Below, one piece after another: positions 35,192-45,151 of a DNA stretch of 64,000 bases. The notes below the pieces were generated by a model. The model made no database searches. It had not been told where the DNA came from and saw only the letters and a program-made list of their open reading frames with translations. Position numbers and translations under genes: made by a program. Source of the stretch: Lentimicrobium saccharophilum (GTDB taxonomy: Bacteria; Bacteroidota; Bacteroidia; Bacteroidales; Lentimicrobiaceae); the NCBI RefSeq assembly GCF_001192835.1, contig NZ_DF968183.1, forward strand, positions 248,001 through 312,000, in the 5' to 3' direction. Numbering within the stretch: position 1 is the first letter of the stretch; each line of letters opens with the position of its first letter.

Positions 35192-35770
35192 ATGAAAAAA
35201 ATACTGATTATTCTGGGGCATCCGGTTAAAGATACGTTTTCAAATTCGTTGTTCGAGCATTATCGCAAAGGGGCAATATCTTCGGGCGCTGAAATACGGG
35301 AGATCGTCCTCAGGGACCTTGACTTCGAACTGAATTTCAGGGAAGGCTACAGAGGAAATCAGGAACTGGAGCCTGATCTTCAAAAAGCGCAGGAAGCCAT
35401 CAAATGGGCAGAACATATCGTTATTATTTATCCGAACTGGTGGTCAACCTTTCCGGCATTGATGAAAGGATTTATAGACCGGACTTTTCTGCCGGGATTT
35501 GCATTCAGGTACCGGAAAGGAAGTCTTCTGTGGGATAAGTATCTGACCGGTCGTTCTGCAAGGCTGATCATCACCATGGATACACCGCCCTGGTATTACT
35601 GGCTGGTTTATCGCAGGCCTGGACACAATGCGATGAAGCGCGGAATTCTCGGGTTTTGTGGTATCAGGCCTGTACGTATCACCACTATTGGTTCACTCAA
35701 GGTTTCATCTGAAGCCAGGCGTCAGCAATGGTTGCGCAAAGTGGAAAAACTTGGCCGGAAGCTGATATAG
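35192..35770 (+). CDS. NAD(P)H:quinone oxidoreductase-like flavoprotein
   Basis: A 192-residue flavodoxin-fold protein of the NQO1/MdaB/KefF group. The N-terminal KILIILGHPVKDTFSNSLF is the FMN/FAD phosphate loop (GHPxxxSF), IVIIYPNWWSTFPALMKGFIDRTFLPGFAF is the second flavin and substrate block, and LIITMDTPPWYYW follows. Members reduce quinones by two electrons or control K+ efflux. It follows lon by 34 bases, consistent with a stress role, but that is inference. Confidence 0.88.
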   Translation: MKKILIILGHPVKDTFSNSLFEHYRKGAISSGAEIREIVLRDLDFELNFREGYRGNQELEPDLQKAQEAIKWAEHIVIIYPNWWSTFPALMKGFIDRTFLPGFAFRYRKGSLLWDKYLTGRSARLIITMDTPPWYYWLVYRRPGHNAMKRGILGFCGIRPVRITTIGSLKVSSEARRQQWLRKVEKLGRKLI

Positions 35771-35844
35771 CTTTTTTGATTGATTCCAGAATCCTGCTCC
35801 GGTTAATAGATTGTATCAGCCAAAAATTCGCTGATATCCGGATC

Positions 35845-37839
35845 CTAATTTCCTGAAACAATAAGTTTTTTCGTGAATATCTGGTTCCCGGATTGTACGG
35901 TAACCAGATATGCTCCTGCCGGATAATTCCGGATATCGATAGACAGTGAATGGAAGCCCGGCGGATAATTTCTTACATCCGTATCAATCAGATTTTTACC
36001 AGACAGATCAGTGAGTGATATCTTTACAGGCATTTTAGTTTCTATGTTAAAACTGACAATCGCCTGAGCGTATGCCGGATTCGGCGTAATGCGGATATCT
36101 TTTGTATTGGGTGTAATCACCGGATCGATCCCCACAACCGTTGTCGCCTGTTTCAGCAGAATATTGTTACCGGGATCGAAGGTCAGGGCGACGGGCTCCT
36201 GATCGAACTGAAAAATAAACACCTGATCGTTTTCATCATTGGTCACCCTGATCAGCGTATCTCCGCCATTTTTGAATGAAACCAGGATTTCTAAAGGCAT
36301 TTCAAAGAACGGGGCGTTTGTTTGTATTTGACTGGCTTTGAAGTAGACATTCCAGAGTCCGTTCTCAACTTCCAGGAAACTATAGGTATTGTTGTACACA
36401 GGATGATTGGGCTCAAACAACCACTGGTTGAAAAACCAATCCAGTTCCTGCCCGGTGGTTTCATTCATTTTTTCAATAAAATCAGGGATGGTTGCTGATT
36501 TATACCTGAAGTTCGCGGTATCATTGGCATACTCATAAATACTATGGAAAAAGAGGGAATCCCCCACTACGTAGCGGTACATATAAAGCACGCAGGAAGC
36601 TTTCATATATGTAATTGCGTAGTTGAAAAGCGTTGAATTGGCGGGAGGATTGGTAGCCCAGGCCGGATTTGAGATGGCCCAGCCCGGGTTTTGCGCCAGA
36701 TAATAGCTGGCATTGCTTTCCATTTCTTCCTTATAAGCCTGATGTCCGTTAACTTCTCCCGTCCACGTTGCTTCAAAGTAAGTGGCAAAGCCTTCGTTCA
36801 GCCACAGATCTGCCCATGTGGCACAGGTAATCATATCTCCGAACCACTGATGGGCAAATTCATGGGCGATAAGACTGGAATACCAGCATCCCTGGCAGAG
36901 GCTGGTCAGGGTCTGATTTTCCATCCCGCCCCACATAAACTGGGGGCTAAGAGTGGCAAATCCGTCTTTTTCAAAGGGATGGTCGCCAAACATCGAATAA
37001 TAGAAGTCGGCCAGGGGGATAATCATATTTTTCATCTGCGACGGATTCTCCCCGGGGTTATAATAGAATCTGATCGGCAAAGTGTCGTAAGGCGGTCCGG
37101 GTTTGGTCCAGTAAACGATATCCAGGTTGTAATTTACCCTTGAAGAGATAACCATCAGATAGGTAGGAACCGGATCTCGGCTCACCCAGGTATACCAGGT
37201 TGTATCGTTCACCGCTACCGAATCGGTGAGGCTTCCGTTAGAGCCGAGTTTAACGTTGGCCGGAACTTTGGCCCTTAGTGTCAGGGTCGCTTTATCATAG
37301 GGCTGGTCGTAGCATGGAAACCATTTGCGCGCACCCTGAGGCTCGCAGTCGGTAAAAACAAATCCATTGCCCACATAAAATGCCAGATCAGGTACATCCA
37401 GGTGCTCATAGTCAATACTGACCGATGCAACTTCTCCGGGTTGATACGTGCGGTTCAGCATGATTGTAAGGGTATCCTGGTCGTGGATAAATGAAGTTGC
37501 AGCCAATCCCACTGCATTGATCTGCAGTGATGTCTGATCTGCATTCAGCTTAATGGCTGACAGAAGGGTGTCGATCCGGAATGTTATAATGTTTGATGCC
37601 GTGAACGTTCTGGGATATGGAGATGCATAGCAATGATAAATATCCATATCAAGTTCATAATTAAGCACATCAAAGGTGTGTCTTGGTGAGTTAGGTGAGC
37701 GCTGACCTGAGTTTTCCTGACGGGGGCGCATCAGCTTTCCATGAGCGCAGAATTCGCTTCCCCTGGTGGTTTCGGTAATCTGTGCATCGGCAAAAATAAC
37801 GGTCAGCAGCAAGGCTGAAATAAACAGCGGCAGTTTCAT
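35845..37839 (-). CDS. Secreted M1-family aminopeptidase with T9SS domain
   Basis: A 664-residue zinc aminopeptidase. The ATG at 37839 gives the signal peptide MKLPLFISALLLTVIFADAQ. The exopeptidase motif GGMENQ precedes HEFAHQW (near residue 325, HExxH), with the second zinc Glu in LWLNEGFATYFE 18 residues later and a typical N-domain of strands ahead. The C-terminal 85 residues (RITPNPAYAQAIVSF ... YPAGAYLVTVQSGNQ...KKLIVSGN) form a T9SS sorting domain. It is expected to trim peptides at the cell surface. On the minus strand, TATCTTTG (37861-37868) is a -7-like box just upstream. It diverges from an oligopeptide-binding lipoprotein gene. Confidence 0.92.
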   Translation of the reverse strand: MKLPLFISALLLTVIFADAQITETTRGSEFCAHGKLMRPRQENSGQRSPNSPRHTFDVLNYELDMDIYHCYASPYPRTFTASNIITFRIDTLLSAIKLNADQTSLQINAVGLAATSFIHDQDTLTIMLNRTYQPGEVASVSIDYEHLDVPDLAFYVGNGFVFTDCEPQGARKWFPCYDQPYDKATLTLRAKVPANVKLGSNGSLTDSVAVNDTTWYTWVSRDPVPTYLMVISSRVNYNLDIVYWTKPGPPYDTLPIRFYYNPGENPSQMKNMIIPLADFYYSMFGDHPFEKDGFATLSPQFMWGGMENQTLTSLCQGCWYSSLIAHEFAHQWFGDMITCATWADLWLNEGFATYFEATWTGEVNGHQAYKEEMESNASYYLAQNPGWAISNPAWATNPPANSTLFNYAITYMKASCVLYMYRYVVGDSLFFHSIYEYANDTANFRYKSATIPDFIEKMNETTGQELDWFFNQWLFEPNHPVYNNTYSFLEVENGLWNVYFKASQIQTNAPFFEMPLEILVSFKNGGDTLIRVTNDENDQVFIFQFDQEPVALTFDPGNNILLKQATTVVGIDPVITPNTKDIRITPNPAYAQAIVSFNIETKMPVKISLTDLSGKNLIDTDVRNYPPGFHSLSIDIRNYPAGAYLVTVQSGNQIFTKKLIVSGN

Positions 37840-37968
37840 AATCAGATGTTTTAAGAAGTTCAAAGATATCATTTATGTTAAAAACTTTTACATAAATTGC
37901 AGAGAAGCGGATGCCCGGCAAATTTTTCCGCAGCCTGCCGCAATTATCCTAAATTTGTGATATGATTC

Positions 37969-39618
37969 ATGAATATGTGTCTTAAGGTTAATTCTCTGAT
38001 TTTAATTACATCAATACTTTTCGTTTCCTGCACAGGGACCCCCGATCAGCAGGCAGGTCAGACTGTTTTCCGGTATAACGAATCGTCAGGAATTACCTCA
38101 CTGGATCCTGCATTTGCCCGTGACCAGGCCAATATCTGGTCGGTCAACCATTTGTATAATAGTCTGGTGCAGCTTGACAGCAACCTGAATGTTCAGCCAT
38201 GTCTTGCCCGCAGATGGACTGTGTCAGAAGACGGGAGAGTATATGAATTTTTCATCCGCAGTGATGTATATTTTCATGACAGCGAGGTATTCAGCGGAGG
38301 ATCAGGCAAAAAGTTAACGGCACAGGATGCTGAATACAGTTTAAAACGGCTCCTGGACCCCGGTCTGGCGTCGCCGGGAGCCTGGGTACTGGCACCTGTA
38401 AAGATCCATGCCGGAACTCCTGCTATCAGGGCTGTGGATGACACTACGCTTGTGATTGAGTTGGCTGAACCATTCCCTCCTTTCCCTGGAATGTTAAGTA
38501 TGCAGTATTGTTCTGTTATTCCGCGCGAAGCTGTTGATTTCTACGGTGAGGACTTCAGGGCTAATCCTGTCGGAACGGGGCCTTTCCGTTTTGGGATGTG
38601 GAAAGAAGGAGTAAAACTTGTTCTTCTGAAAAATAAGAACTACTTTGAATCGCAGGGAAATAGGAAGCTTCCTTTTCTGGATGCTGTTGCCATAACTTTT
38701 ATAGTTGACAAGCAGACGGCATTCCTTGAGTTTGTAAAGGGAAATCTCGATTTCATGTCAGGCCTGGATGCGGCCTATAAGGATGAGATGCTGACCCCTT
38801 CCGGGAAACTGAACCCAAAGTACAGGGGAAAAATTAATCTGTTGAGCCAGCCCTACCTGAATACAGAATATCTGGGAATACTGATGGACCGCGAAAATCC
38901 ATTACTCAAGGATAATCCCTTGTCGGATAAACGGATCCGGCAGGCCATCAGCATGGGCTTCGATCGCGACAGACTGATAAGATACCTCAGGAACAGCACC
39001 GGCACACCAGGTACGCATGGTTTCATTCCAAAGGGGCTGCCTGGTTTTGCGGATTCAGGGCAGTTCGGGTATGACTATAATCCTGAAAAAGCAAAGCAAC
39101 TTATTGCTGAAGCCGGTTATCCGGCTGGAAAAGGCCTGCCGCCCATTACCTTGTCGACCAATGCTTCATACCTTGATATTTGTCAGTTTATTCAGAACCA
39201 GCTTTCTATGATTGGCATAGTTATGAAGATTGATGTTAGTCCGCCGGCTACACTCAAGGAGAATATAGCTCGTTCGAGGGTGGCATTTTTCAGGGGCTCC
39301 TGGATTGCTGATTATCCGGATGCCGAAAACTACCTGTCATTGTTTTATTCGCGTAATTTCACCCCGGCCGGTCCGAATTATACCCGGTTCGGCAATGATG
39401 AGTTTGACCGGCTTTACCAGCTTGCATCCGTAGAGAATAACGACAGGAAGAGGACGCAATACTACCGTCAGATGGATAGTCTGGTTATGGAAGAGGCTCC
39501 GGTGATTGTATTATTTTATGATCAGGTTTTGCGTTTTGTAAGGAGTGACATTTCCGGACTTGGGTCAAATCCTTTGAATTTGTTGAATCTGAAAACAGTA
39601 CGAAAAAATGGAGACTAA
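37969..39618 (+). CDS. Oligopeptide-binding lipoprotein (SBP family 5)
   Basis: A 549-residue solute-binding protein of the ABC dipeptide/oligopeptide type. The signal ends in ILFVSCTG, a lipobox with Cys21. SGITSLDPAFARDQANIWSVNHLYNSLV, TAQDAEYSLKRLLDP, EDFRANPVGTGPFRF and RQAISMGFDRDRLI are successive SBP_bac_5 blocks, and it ends with PVIVLFYDQVLRFVRSDISGL. No permease or ATPase genes are adjacent, so the transporter must be elsewhere or the protein has another role. TAAATTTG (37950-37957) is a -7-like box. The last 11 bases overlap the flavin reductase gene. Confidence 0.92.
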   Translation: MNMCLKVNSLILITSILFVSCTGTPDQQAGQTVFRYNESSGITSLDPAFARDQANIWSVNHLYNSLVQLDSNLNVQPCLARRWTVSEDGRVYEFFIRSDVYFHDSEVFSGGSGKKLTAQDAEYSLKRLLDPGLASPGAWVLAPVKIHAGTPAIRAVDDTTLVIELAEPFPPFPGMLSMQYCSVIPREAVDFYGEDFRANPVGTGPFRFGMWKEGVKLVLLKNKNYFESQGNRKLPFLDAVAITFIVDKQTAFLEFVKGNLDFMSGLDAAYKDEMLTPSGKLNPKYRGKINLLSQPYLNTEYLGILMDRENPLLKDNPLSDKRIRQAISMGFDRDRLIRYLRNSTGTPGTHGFIPKGLPGFADSGQFGYDYNPEKAKQLIAEAGYPAGKGLPPITLSTNASYLDICQFIQNQLSMIGIVMKIDVSPPATLKENIARSRVAFFRGSWIADYPDAENYLSLFYSRNFTPAGPNYTRFGNDEFDRLYQLASVENNDRKRTQYYRQMDSLVMEEAPVIVLFYDQVLRFVRSDISGLGSNPLNLLNLKTVRKNGD

Positions 39619-40123
39619 TGGTGCCTTTAAAATAATTAAACCAGTAGGTCTGGAGCGTAGCGCAATCAGGCTGATAGGGGAGGAATGGATGCTGATAACG
39701 GCAGGAAGCGTGGATAAATATAATACTATGACTGCCAGCTGGGGAGGGTTGGGGATGCTCTGGAATAAACCGGTGGCTTTCATATTTATCAGGCCCCAGC
39801 GGTTTACCTTTCATTTTGTTCAGGAAAACGAACTGTTCACCTGCAGCTTCTTTGAACCTGAATTCAGGCCTGCACTTCAGTTCTGTGGTGCTCATTCGGG
39901 ACGCGATGTGGATAAAGCCTCTTCTACTGGTTTGACGGCCTGTCTGACTCCCTCCGGCAGTGTTACCTTCCGGCAGGCAAAAATTTATCTGGAGTGCCGG
40001 AAACTCTATTATGATGACCTCAGGCCGGAGAACTTCCTTGATAATTCAATCGGACGGAATTATCCGGACAGGGATTATCACCGGATGTTTATTGGCGAAA
40101 TCATAAACTGCGGAATAAAATAA
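39608..40123 (+). CDS. Flavin reductase-like FMN-binding protein
   Basis: A 171-residue protein of the flavin-reductase-like (split barrel) fold. EEWMLITAGSVDKYNTMTASWGGLGMLWNKPVAFIFIRP is the typical flavin-binding stretch, followed by RFTFHFVQENELFTCSFF. It likely binds FMN and reduces a flavin or ferric substrate. The ATG at 39608 overlaps the end of the binding-protein gene in another frame, which implies translational coupling and co-transcription. Confidence 0.8.
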   Translation: METNGAFKIIKPVGLERSAIRLIGEEWMLITAGSVDKYNTMTASWGGLGMLWNKPVAFIFIRPQRFTFHFVQENELFTCSFFEPEFRPALQFCGAHSGRDVDKASSTGLTACLTPSGSVTFRQAKIYLECRKLYYDDLRPENFLDNSIGRNYPDRDYHRMFIGEIINCGIK

Positions 40124-40262
40124 GTATTTCAGAAAAAATCACTGTAGTCTGCCTTAACAGACCAATTGTTTTATATTTTTATGCTTTATTATCAGGTTTA
40201 ATATTTCAGATTGATCTATCCGTTGATCAGTCTGTTAATCGTAACGACATAAAACTTCAGGA

Positions 40263-40820
40263 TTGAGTCTGATTAAAAATTTGAGGATTGCATTCGGCAA
40301 GCGGGCTTTGCGCAAGGAAGCTGCCAGAAACAGCCGGATACGGCGGGCAGTAAATCTTGCTGAAGCCCGTGATATCGGTATACTTTTTAATATGACTTCC
40401 GAGGCTGAGTATGACCGGGTTAGCCGGTTTGCACGCAGCCTGCAGGAACAGGGGAAAAAGGTTCAGGTAATAGGATTCTACAAATACAGGAAATTGCCGC
40501 CATATTATGCGCAAAAGCTTGCATACGATATCATGCAGCCGCAGAATCTTGATCCTTTTTACCGCCCGAGGGCGGGATTTGTCACGCATTTTATCAATCA
40601 TCCGTTTGATATACTGATTGATCTTGGGACAGCCAATGAGTTCCCGTTGTATTATATTGCGATATTATCGAGGGCAGGATTCAAACTTGGCCGCAAGGGT
40701 GGTGATAAAGCAGGCATGCTTCCTTATGATCTGATGATTGAAACAAACCAGGAAACAGACAGTGAAGAGTTGATCAGGCATCTTGTTTATTACACCAGCT
40801 CATTCAGGTTTAACGGATAA
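40263..40820 (+). CDS. DUF6913-like conserved Bacteroidota protein
   Basis: A 185-residue cytoplasmic protein that starts at a TTG and opens with a basic helix (LIKNLRIAFGKRALRKEAARNSRIR). It then shows an alpha/beta pattern: DIGILFNMTSEAEYDRVSRFARSLQEQGKKVQVIGFY, FDILIDLGTANEFPLYYIAILSRAGFKLGRKG. I recognise it only as a family of unknown function often found before dapA in this phylum; the number DUF6913 is from memory. It is 36 bases ahead of dapA and probably co-transcribed with it. Confidence 0.75.
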   Translation: MSLIKNLRIAFGKRALRKEAARNSRIRRAVNLAEARDIGILFNMTSEAEYDRVSRFARSLQEQGKKVQVIGFYKYRKLPPYYAQKLAYDIMQPQNLDPFYRPRAGFVTHFINHPFDILIDLGTANEFPLYYIAILSRAGFKLGRKGGDKAGMLPYDLMIETNQETDSEELIRHLVYYTSSFRFNG

Positions 40821-40856
40821 GAGCTTATTCTCCGTAAAAATTTATAAATTTAAGGT

Positions 40857-41756
40857 ATGAAGAAAAATCTAAAAGGAACAGGGGTAGCCCTTGTTACCCC
40901 TTTTCACAAACAGGGAACCATCGATTTCGGATCGCTCGGGATACTGATCGAACACACCATTTCAAACGGGGTAAATTACCTTGTGGTGCTGGGGACAACC
41001 GGTGAAGCGGCCACATTGTCAAAAGACGAGAAGAATGCTTTAATTCAGTATGTAAAGGATCAGGTTGCGCAACGCTGCCCTTTGGTTTTGGGCATGGGAG
41101 GTTATAATACGCAGGAGGTGATCAACAATCTCCAGGTCTTTGATCCAGATGGCTTTGATGCTATTTTGTCGGTGACACCTTATTACAATAAACCTTCGCA
41201 AAGAGGCCTTTATCTGCACTACAAACATATTGCCAGTGCAAGTCCGTTGCCGGTTATACTTTATAATGTTCCTGGCCGCACGAGTGTAAATATGAAAGCT
41301 GAAACCACGCTTGAGCTTGCCGCGGAGTTTGAGAATATTATTGGTGTTAAGGAAGCCTCGGGCAACATGAGCCAGATAATGGAAATTATCCGCAATAAAC
41401 CCAAAGATTTTCTGGTGATATCGGGGGATGATGGCATTACCATGCCTTTGATTGCCGCCGGCGCCAGTGGGGTTATTTCGGTGGTAGCCAATGCATATCC
41501 TGCAGCCTTTTCTTCTATGGTGAATGCAGCCCTGCAGGGAAAGATGGACGAAGCCCGCCGCCTGCATTACCTGCTGATTCCTTTGATAGATGCCCTGTTT
41601 TCCGATGGAAGTCCCGGGGGGATCAAAGCAGCACTGGATTGCATGAAGATTGTTCCCAATAACCTCAGGTTGCCAGTGGTGAAAGTGAACAAAGCTACGC
41701 AGAATCTGATCAACAGCCTGATCGCAGAGCTTAAGGATAAGGGAATTGAGTGCTGA
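40857..41756 (+). CDS. dapA: 4-hydroxy-tetrahydrodipicolinate synthase
   Basis: A 299-residue TIM-barrel lyase that condenses pyruvate with aspartate semialdehyde on the way to lysine and diaminopimelate for the cell wall. Signatures are GTTGEAATL (residues 47-55), ILYNVPGRTSVN with Tyr136 and Arg141, and the Schiff-base lysine in IGVKEASGN (Lys165). The length fits the family. It follows the DUF6913-like gene by 36 bases and is 18 bases ahead of the M14 peptidase gene. Confidence 0.96.
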   Translation: MKKNLKGTGVALVTPFHKQGTIDFGSLGILIEHTISNGVNYLVVLGTTGEAATLSKDEKNALIQYVKDQVAQRCPLVLGMGGYNTQEVINNLQVFDPDGFDAILSVTPYYNKPSQRGLYLHYKHIASASPLPVILYNVPGRTSVNMKAETTLELAAEFENIIGVKEASGNMSQIMEIIRNKPKDFLVISGDDGITMPLIAAGASGVISVVANAYPAAFSSMVNAALQGKMDEARRLHYLLIPLIDALFSDGSPGGIKAALDCMKIVPNNLRLPVVKVNKATQNLINSLIAELKDKGIEC

Positions 41757-41774
41757 TCTGTTAATGAAAAACTT

Positions 41775-44090
41775 TTGAAAATGAAAAAGCTTACCGTTGT
41801 TTTACTCTTGCTTGCTGCCGTATCTGCCTTTGCTCAGCGAAATATCATGGATTTTAGTCCGGACGAACTTTTTTTGACAACCGGAGAAATATATTTCGCG
41901 CTGCCTGATGCCGCCCCGGAAGCAAACAGATTGACCAAAATCGTCAGTATTGATAAAATTGATGGAAATACAATTTATGCTTACGCCAGCCGCAAGGAAT
42001 TTGAAATCCTGATGAATTCAGGGATTTCTGCCTTTGAACTGTTGCCCCATCCCGGTGATCTGGCTGATATTGAGATGTCCTCAGATCCGCGGCAGGTAAT
42101 GGAATGGAATTATTATCCAACTTACACCGCCTATGAAGAGATTATGGCGCAGTTTGCTGCCGATTATCCTGATATCTGTAGTCTTCATACCATAGCGACC
42201 CTTCCCAGCGGTCGCAAGTTGCTGGCCGTGAGGATATCCGACAATGTGGATGTGGAGGAAAATGAACCGGAGTTTCTTTATACCGCAACCATCCATGGTG
42301 ATGAAACCACCGGATATATTCTGACATTGCACCTGATTGACTATCTGCTTGCCAATTACAATCAGGACCCCAGGGTTACCAATATGGTAAACAGTACCGA
42401 TATCTGGATCAATCCGCTGGCAAATCCTGATGGTACCTATTACGGAGGCAACCAGTCGGTAAATGGCGCCAGGCGTTACAATGCCAACAATGTGGATCTG
42501 AACAGGAATTATCCTGACCCGGCAGATGGGCCGCATCCCGACGGCAACCCGTGGCAACCGGAAACCGTTGCCTTTATGAATTTTGCAGAGGAACGCGATT
42601 TTGTGATGGGCGCCAATTTTCATGGCGGTGCAGAAGTTGTAAATTATCCATGGGATACCTGGAGCCGGATAACAGCCGATAATAACTGGTGGGTAATGGT
42701 ATCGCGCGAATATGCGGATACCGCCCAGGCGCACAGCCCCAGCGGATATATGGACGATCTTGATAACGGAATTACCCATGGCTACGCATGGTATCGTATT
42801 ACCGGCGGCCGTCAGGATTACATGAACTATTTCCAGCAATGCCGTGAGGTTACGCTCGAGATTTCAAATACAAAACTCCTGCCGGCCAGCCAGTTGCTGA
42901 ATTTTTGGGAATACAACTATCGCTCCATGCTGAATTATCTTGAACAGGTTCAGTTTGGTGTGCACGGGGTGGTTACTGATACCGTTACGGGGGAGCCTGT
43001 CGCAGCCCAGGTGCTGATCAGCGGACATGATATGGACAGTTCCATGGTCTTTTCATCGTTGCCGGTGGGGAACTATCACCGGCTGCTTAAGGCGGGCACC
43101 TATAACCTGACTTTTATCGCTGAGGGATACCTGCCGAAAACAGTCAAAAATGTGGTTGTGAACGATAAATCAACCACAGTACGAAATGTAAAGTTGTGGG
43201 ACGGATCAGCTATTCCTGCTTTTACCTCCTCAACAACAACAACATACCCCGGTGGAAGCGTGCAGTTCTTCGATAATTCAGGAGGAAATCCGACCAGTCG
43301 TCTCTGGACATTCGAAGGTGCTGATATCCAGACTTCAACAGAGCCATCGCCGGTTGTTACATATAGCCAGCCGGGAAGTTATGATGTAACCCTTTATGTG
43401 GAGAATATGATTGGCGGCAACCAGCTGACGATTGAGAACTACATCACCATTGAGCCTGATTTCTATATCGGCAATCCGGGAAGCACCACCTGTAATGCCA
43501 GGTTTTTCGACAGCAACGGGCCTGATGGTTCATACAGCAACAATGAAAACCTGACCACCACCTTTTATGCTGATGATCCCGACAGGGTTTTCAGAATTCA
43601 TTTTATGAGTTTTGATGTTGAAAGCACCCCTGATTGTACGGGAGATGCCCTGCTGGTTTACGACGGGCCAGATGCGACAGCTCCATTGATAGCCAGGCTT
43701 TGTGGAAACACCCTCCCTGATGACATCCTGACGTCGGTGGGAGGGGGTGCCGTTACCTTTGTTTTTATTTCTGACGCGCTGAATACCGGAAGCGGTTGGG
43801 AAGCAATAATTACCTGCGACAGCGGTGTGGGTATTCACCAGCTTGATAAGCCTGATCCTGTTCAGGTATATCCGAATCCTTCAGGAAAATCCGGGTTTAT
43901 GATCTGCTCGGATAATGATCCGATTATGGAAGTCCGGATTTTTGATGTCTCGGGTAGAATGGTTTATTCAGCCTTCGCAGATCGGGATTTTGTCAGAGTG
44001 CCGGAAATGCTGGCAGGAGATGGATTATATCTGCTTACTGTCAGAACTTCCAAAGGGAATTACACCCGGAAACTGATCATCCGGAATTAA
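41775..44090 (+). CDS. Secreted M14-type carboxypeptidase with PKD and T9SS domains
   Basis: A 771-residue zinc peptidase. A signal peptide (KKLTVVLLLLAAVSAFA) leads to the M14 domain: HGDE gives zinc ligands His174 and Glu177, NFHGGAEVVNYPWD gives His283, and EVTLEISN gives the catalytic Glu362. Then come a carboxypeptidase-regulatory beta sandwich (about 395-470), a PKD-like domain (SSTTTTYPGGSVQFFDNSGG, about 480-565), a CUB-like segment (ENLTTTFYADDPDRVFRIHFMSFDVE) and a T9SS domain (VQVYPNPSGKSGFM ... GDGLYLLTVRTSKGNYTRKLIIRN). It likely removes C-terminal residues of proteins at the surface. The end overlaps the convergent membrane protein gene by 4 bases. Confidence 0.9.
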   Translation: MKMKKLTVVLLLLAAVSAFAQRNIMDFSPDELFLTTGEIYFALPDAAPEANRLTKIVSIDKIDGNTIYAYASRKEFEILMNSGISAFELLPHPGDLADIEMSSDPRQVMEWNYYPTYTAYEEIMAQFAADYPDICSLHTIATLPSGRKLLAVRISDNVDVEENEPEFLYTATIHGDETTGYILTLHLIDYLLANYNQDPRVTNMVNSTDIWINPLANPDGTYYGGNQSVNGARRYNANNVDLNRNYPDPADGPHPDGNPWQPETVAFMNFAEERDFVMGANFHGGAEVVNYPWDTWSRITADNNWWVMVSREYADTAQAHSPSGYMDDLDNGITHGYAWYRITGGRQDYMNYFQQCREVTLEISNTKLLPASQLLNFWEYNYRSMLNYLEQVQFGVHGVVTDTVTGEPVAAQVLISGHDMDSSMVFSSLPVGNYHRLLKAGTYNLTFIAEGYLPKTVKNVVVNDKSTTVRNVKLWDGSAIPAFTSSTTTTYPGGSVQFFDNSGGNPTSRLWTFEGADIQTSTEPSPVVTYSQPGSYDVTLYVENMIGGNQLTIENYITIEPDFYIGNPGSTTCNARFFDSNGPDGSYSNNENLTTTFYADDPDRVFRIHFMSFDVESTPDCTGDALLVYDGPDATAPLIARLCGNTLPDDILTSVGGGAVTFVFISDALNTGSGWEAIITCDSGVGIHQLDKPDPVQVYPNPSGKSGFMICSDNDPIMEVRIFDVSGRMVYSAFADRDFVRVPEMLAGDGLYLLTVRTSKGNYTRKLIIRN

Positions 44091-44890
44091 AACTGAACCG
44101 GATAATTCAGCACAATGCGGTATGCTCCGAGGATTACAAGAGCGGCAATTATCAGGTTGCCGCTTATTTTTGTTTCCCTGGGTATTTCATCATAATAAAG
44201 ATCCGTTGACCCCAGGCTGTTGAGCCAAACCGGAAAAACTACCATTACAGGGGTGACAATCCTCAGTAATTCATAAAAGCTGACAGGAAGCCGGAGCAAA
44301 ATAATAATCATGGTTCCTGCGATGAAAGGGATGATTAGCTGGTAGTTCAGAAAAGATTTAATGTCATCTGTTTTCAGGTTGTTGTAATAACTGTTTCCGC
44401 TCAGCAGAAACAACCTTGTAATGGCAAAACCGGCAGCGGCAAGCAGAAAAAGTGAGATAAGGGTGATAATAAGCTTTCCGGTATCGGGCAGGAACATCCA
44501 GATCAGCACGTGACCGAAGCCCTCCCCGAGTAAAGATCCTGCATAGGCCGATCCCAGCAGCATACTCAGGCTGTGAACAAAACCCCATAGAAAGAAAAGT
44601 TTCAGTTTTCCTGAATATTCCCTGTAGCGGAAGGCTACAACGATCATAAATACAGCTAGCAACAGACACGCCAGGGGCCCTGCACTGTATATAATCTTAA
44701 CTGAGTCAAAATACCATTCGTAGCGCGAAACCAAAAACCGGATGTCAGTGTAATCAAGTTCAAGGTTAAAACCAAACATCCTGGCAGATATAATGGTAAA
44801 AGCCTGATGCAGGATAAAAACTATAAAATATGACAGCAGATAATAAGCCAGTGAATTGGCTGCTATCATAAGTTTTTGCGAAATTTTCAT
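44087..44890 (-). CDS. Hypothetical integral membrane protein
   Basis: A 267-residue protein with about seven or eight hydrophobic segments (for example LAYYLLSYFIVFILHQAFTI, IIYSAGPLACLLLAVFMIVV, LIITLISLFLLAAAGFAITR). HQAF and the loop between segments 1 and 2 carry charged and aromatic residues, and the GSAYAGSLLGEGFGHVLIWM part might be functional. No metal-binding HExxH or other known catalytic motif was seen, so I name no function. It converges with the M14 gene. Confidence 0.72.
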   Translation of the reverse strand: MKISQKLMIAANSLAYYLLSYFIVFILHQAFTIISARMFGFNLELDYTDIRFLVSRYEWYFDSVKIIYSAGPLACLLLAVFMIVVAFRYREYSGKLKLFFLWGFVHSLSMLLGSAYAGSLLGEGFGHVLIWMFLPDTGKLIITLISLFLLAAAGFAITRLFLLSGNSYYNNLKTDDIKSFLNYQLIIPFIAGTMIIILLRLPVSFYELLRIVTPVMVVFPVWLNSLGSTDLYYDEIPRETKISGNLIIAALVILGAYRIVLNYPVQF

Positions 44891-45151
44891 GATGGTAAAA
44901 ATACGAAGTCATGATCTTATATAAAGTCCTGATTCCAAATTTTCAAGAAATCATTCATACAGCATGCTTTGGATGGACAGCATGTATAAATATTTGTAAA
45001 TGATTGTATTCGTGCTCATTGTAATTATAATTCAGGAATTTACCTGTACTTGTCCGGTTAACATAAACTTAATATTCATTTAAACGTAGCTTAAAATACT
45101 TCCGGATTTGAATGGGTTACTTTGCAGCCATAAATCAACCCATAAAAAGCC

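Noticed and set aside
41040-41567. 175-codon minus-strand frame inside dapA
   Set aside because: Shadow of a well-conserved gene; no family similarity.
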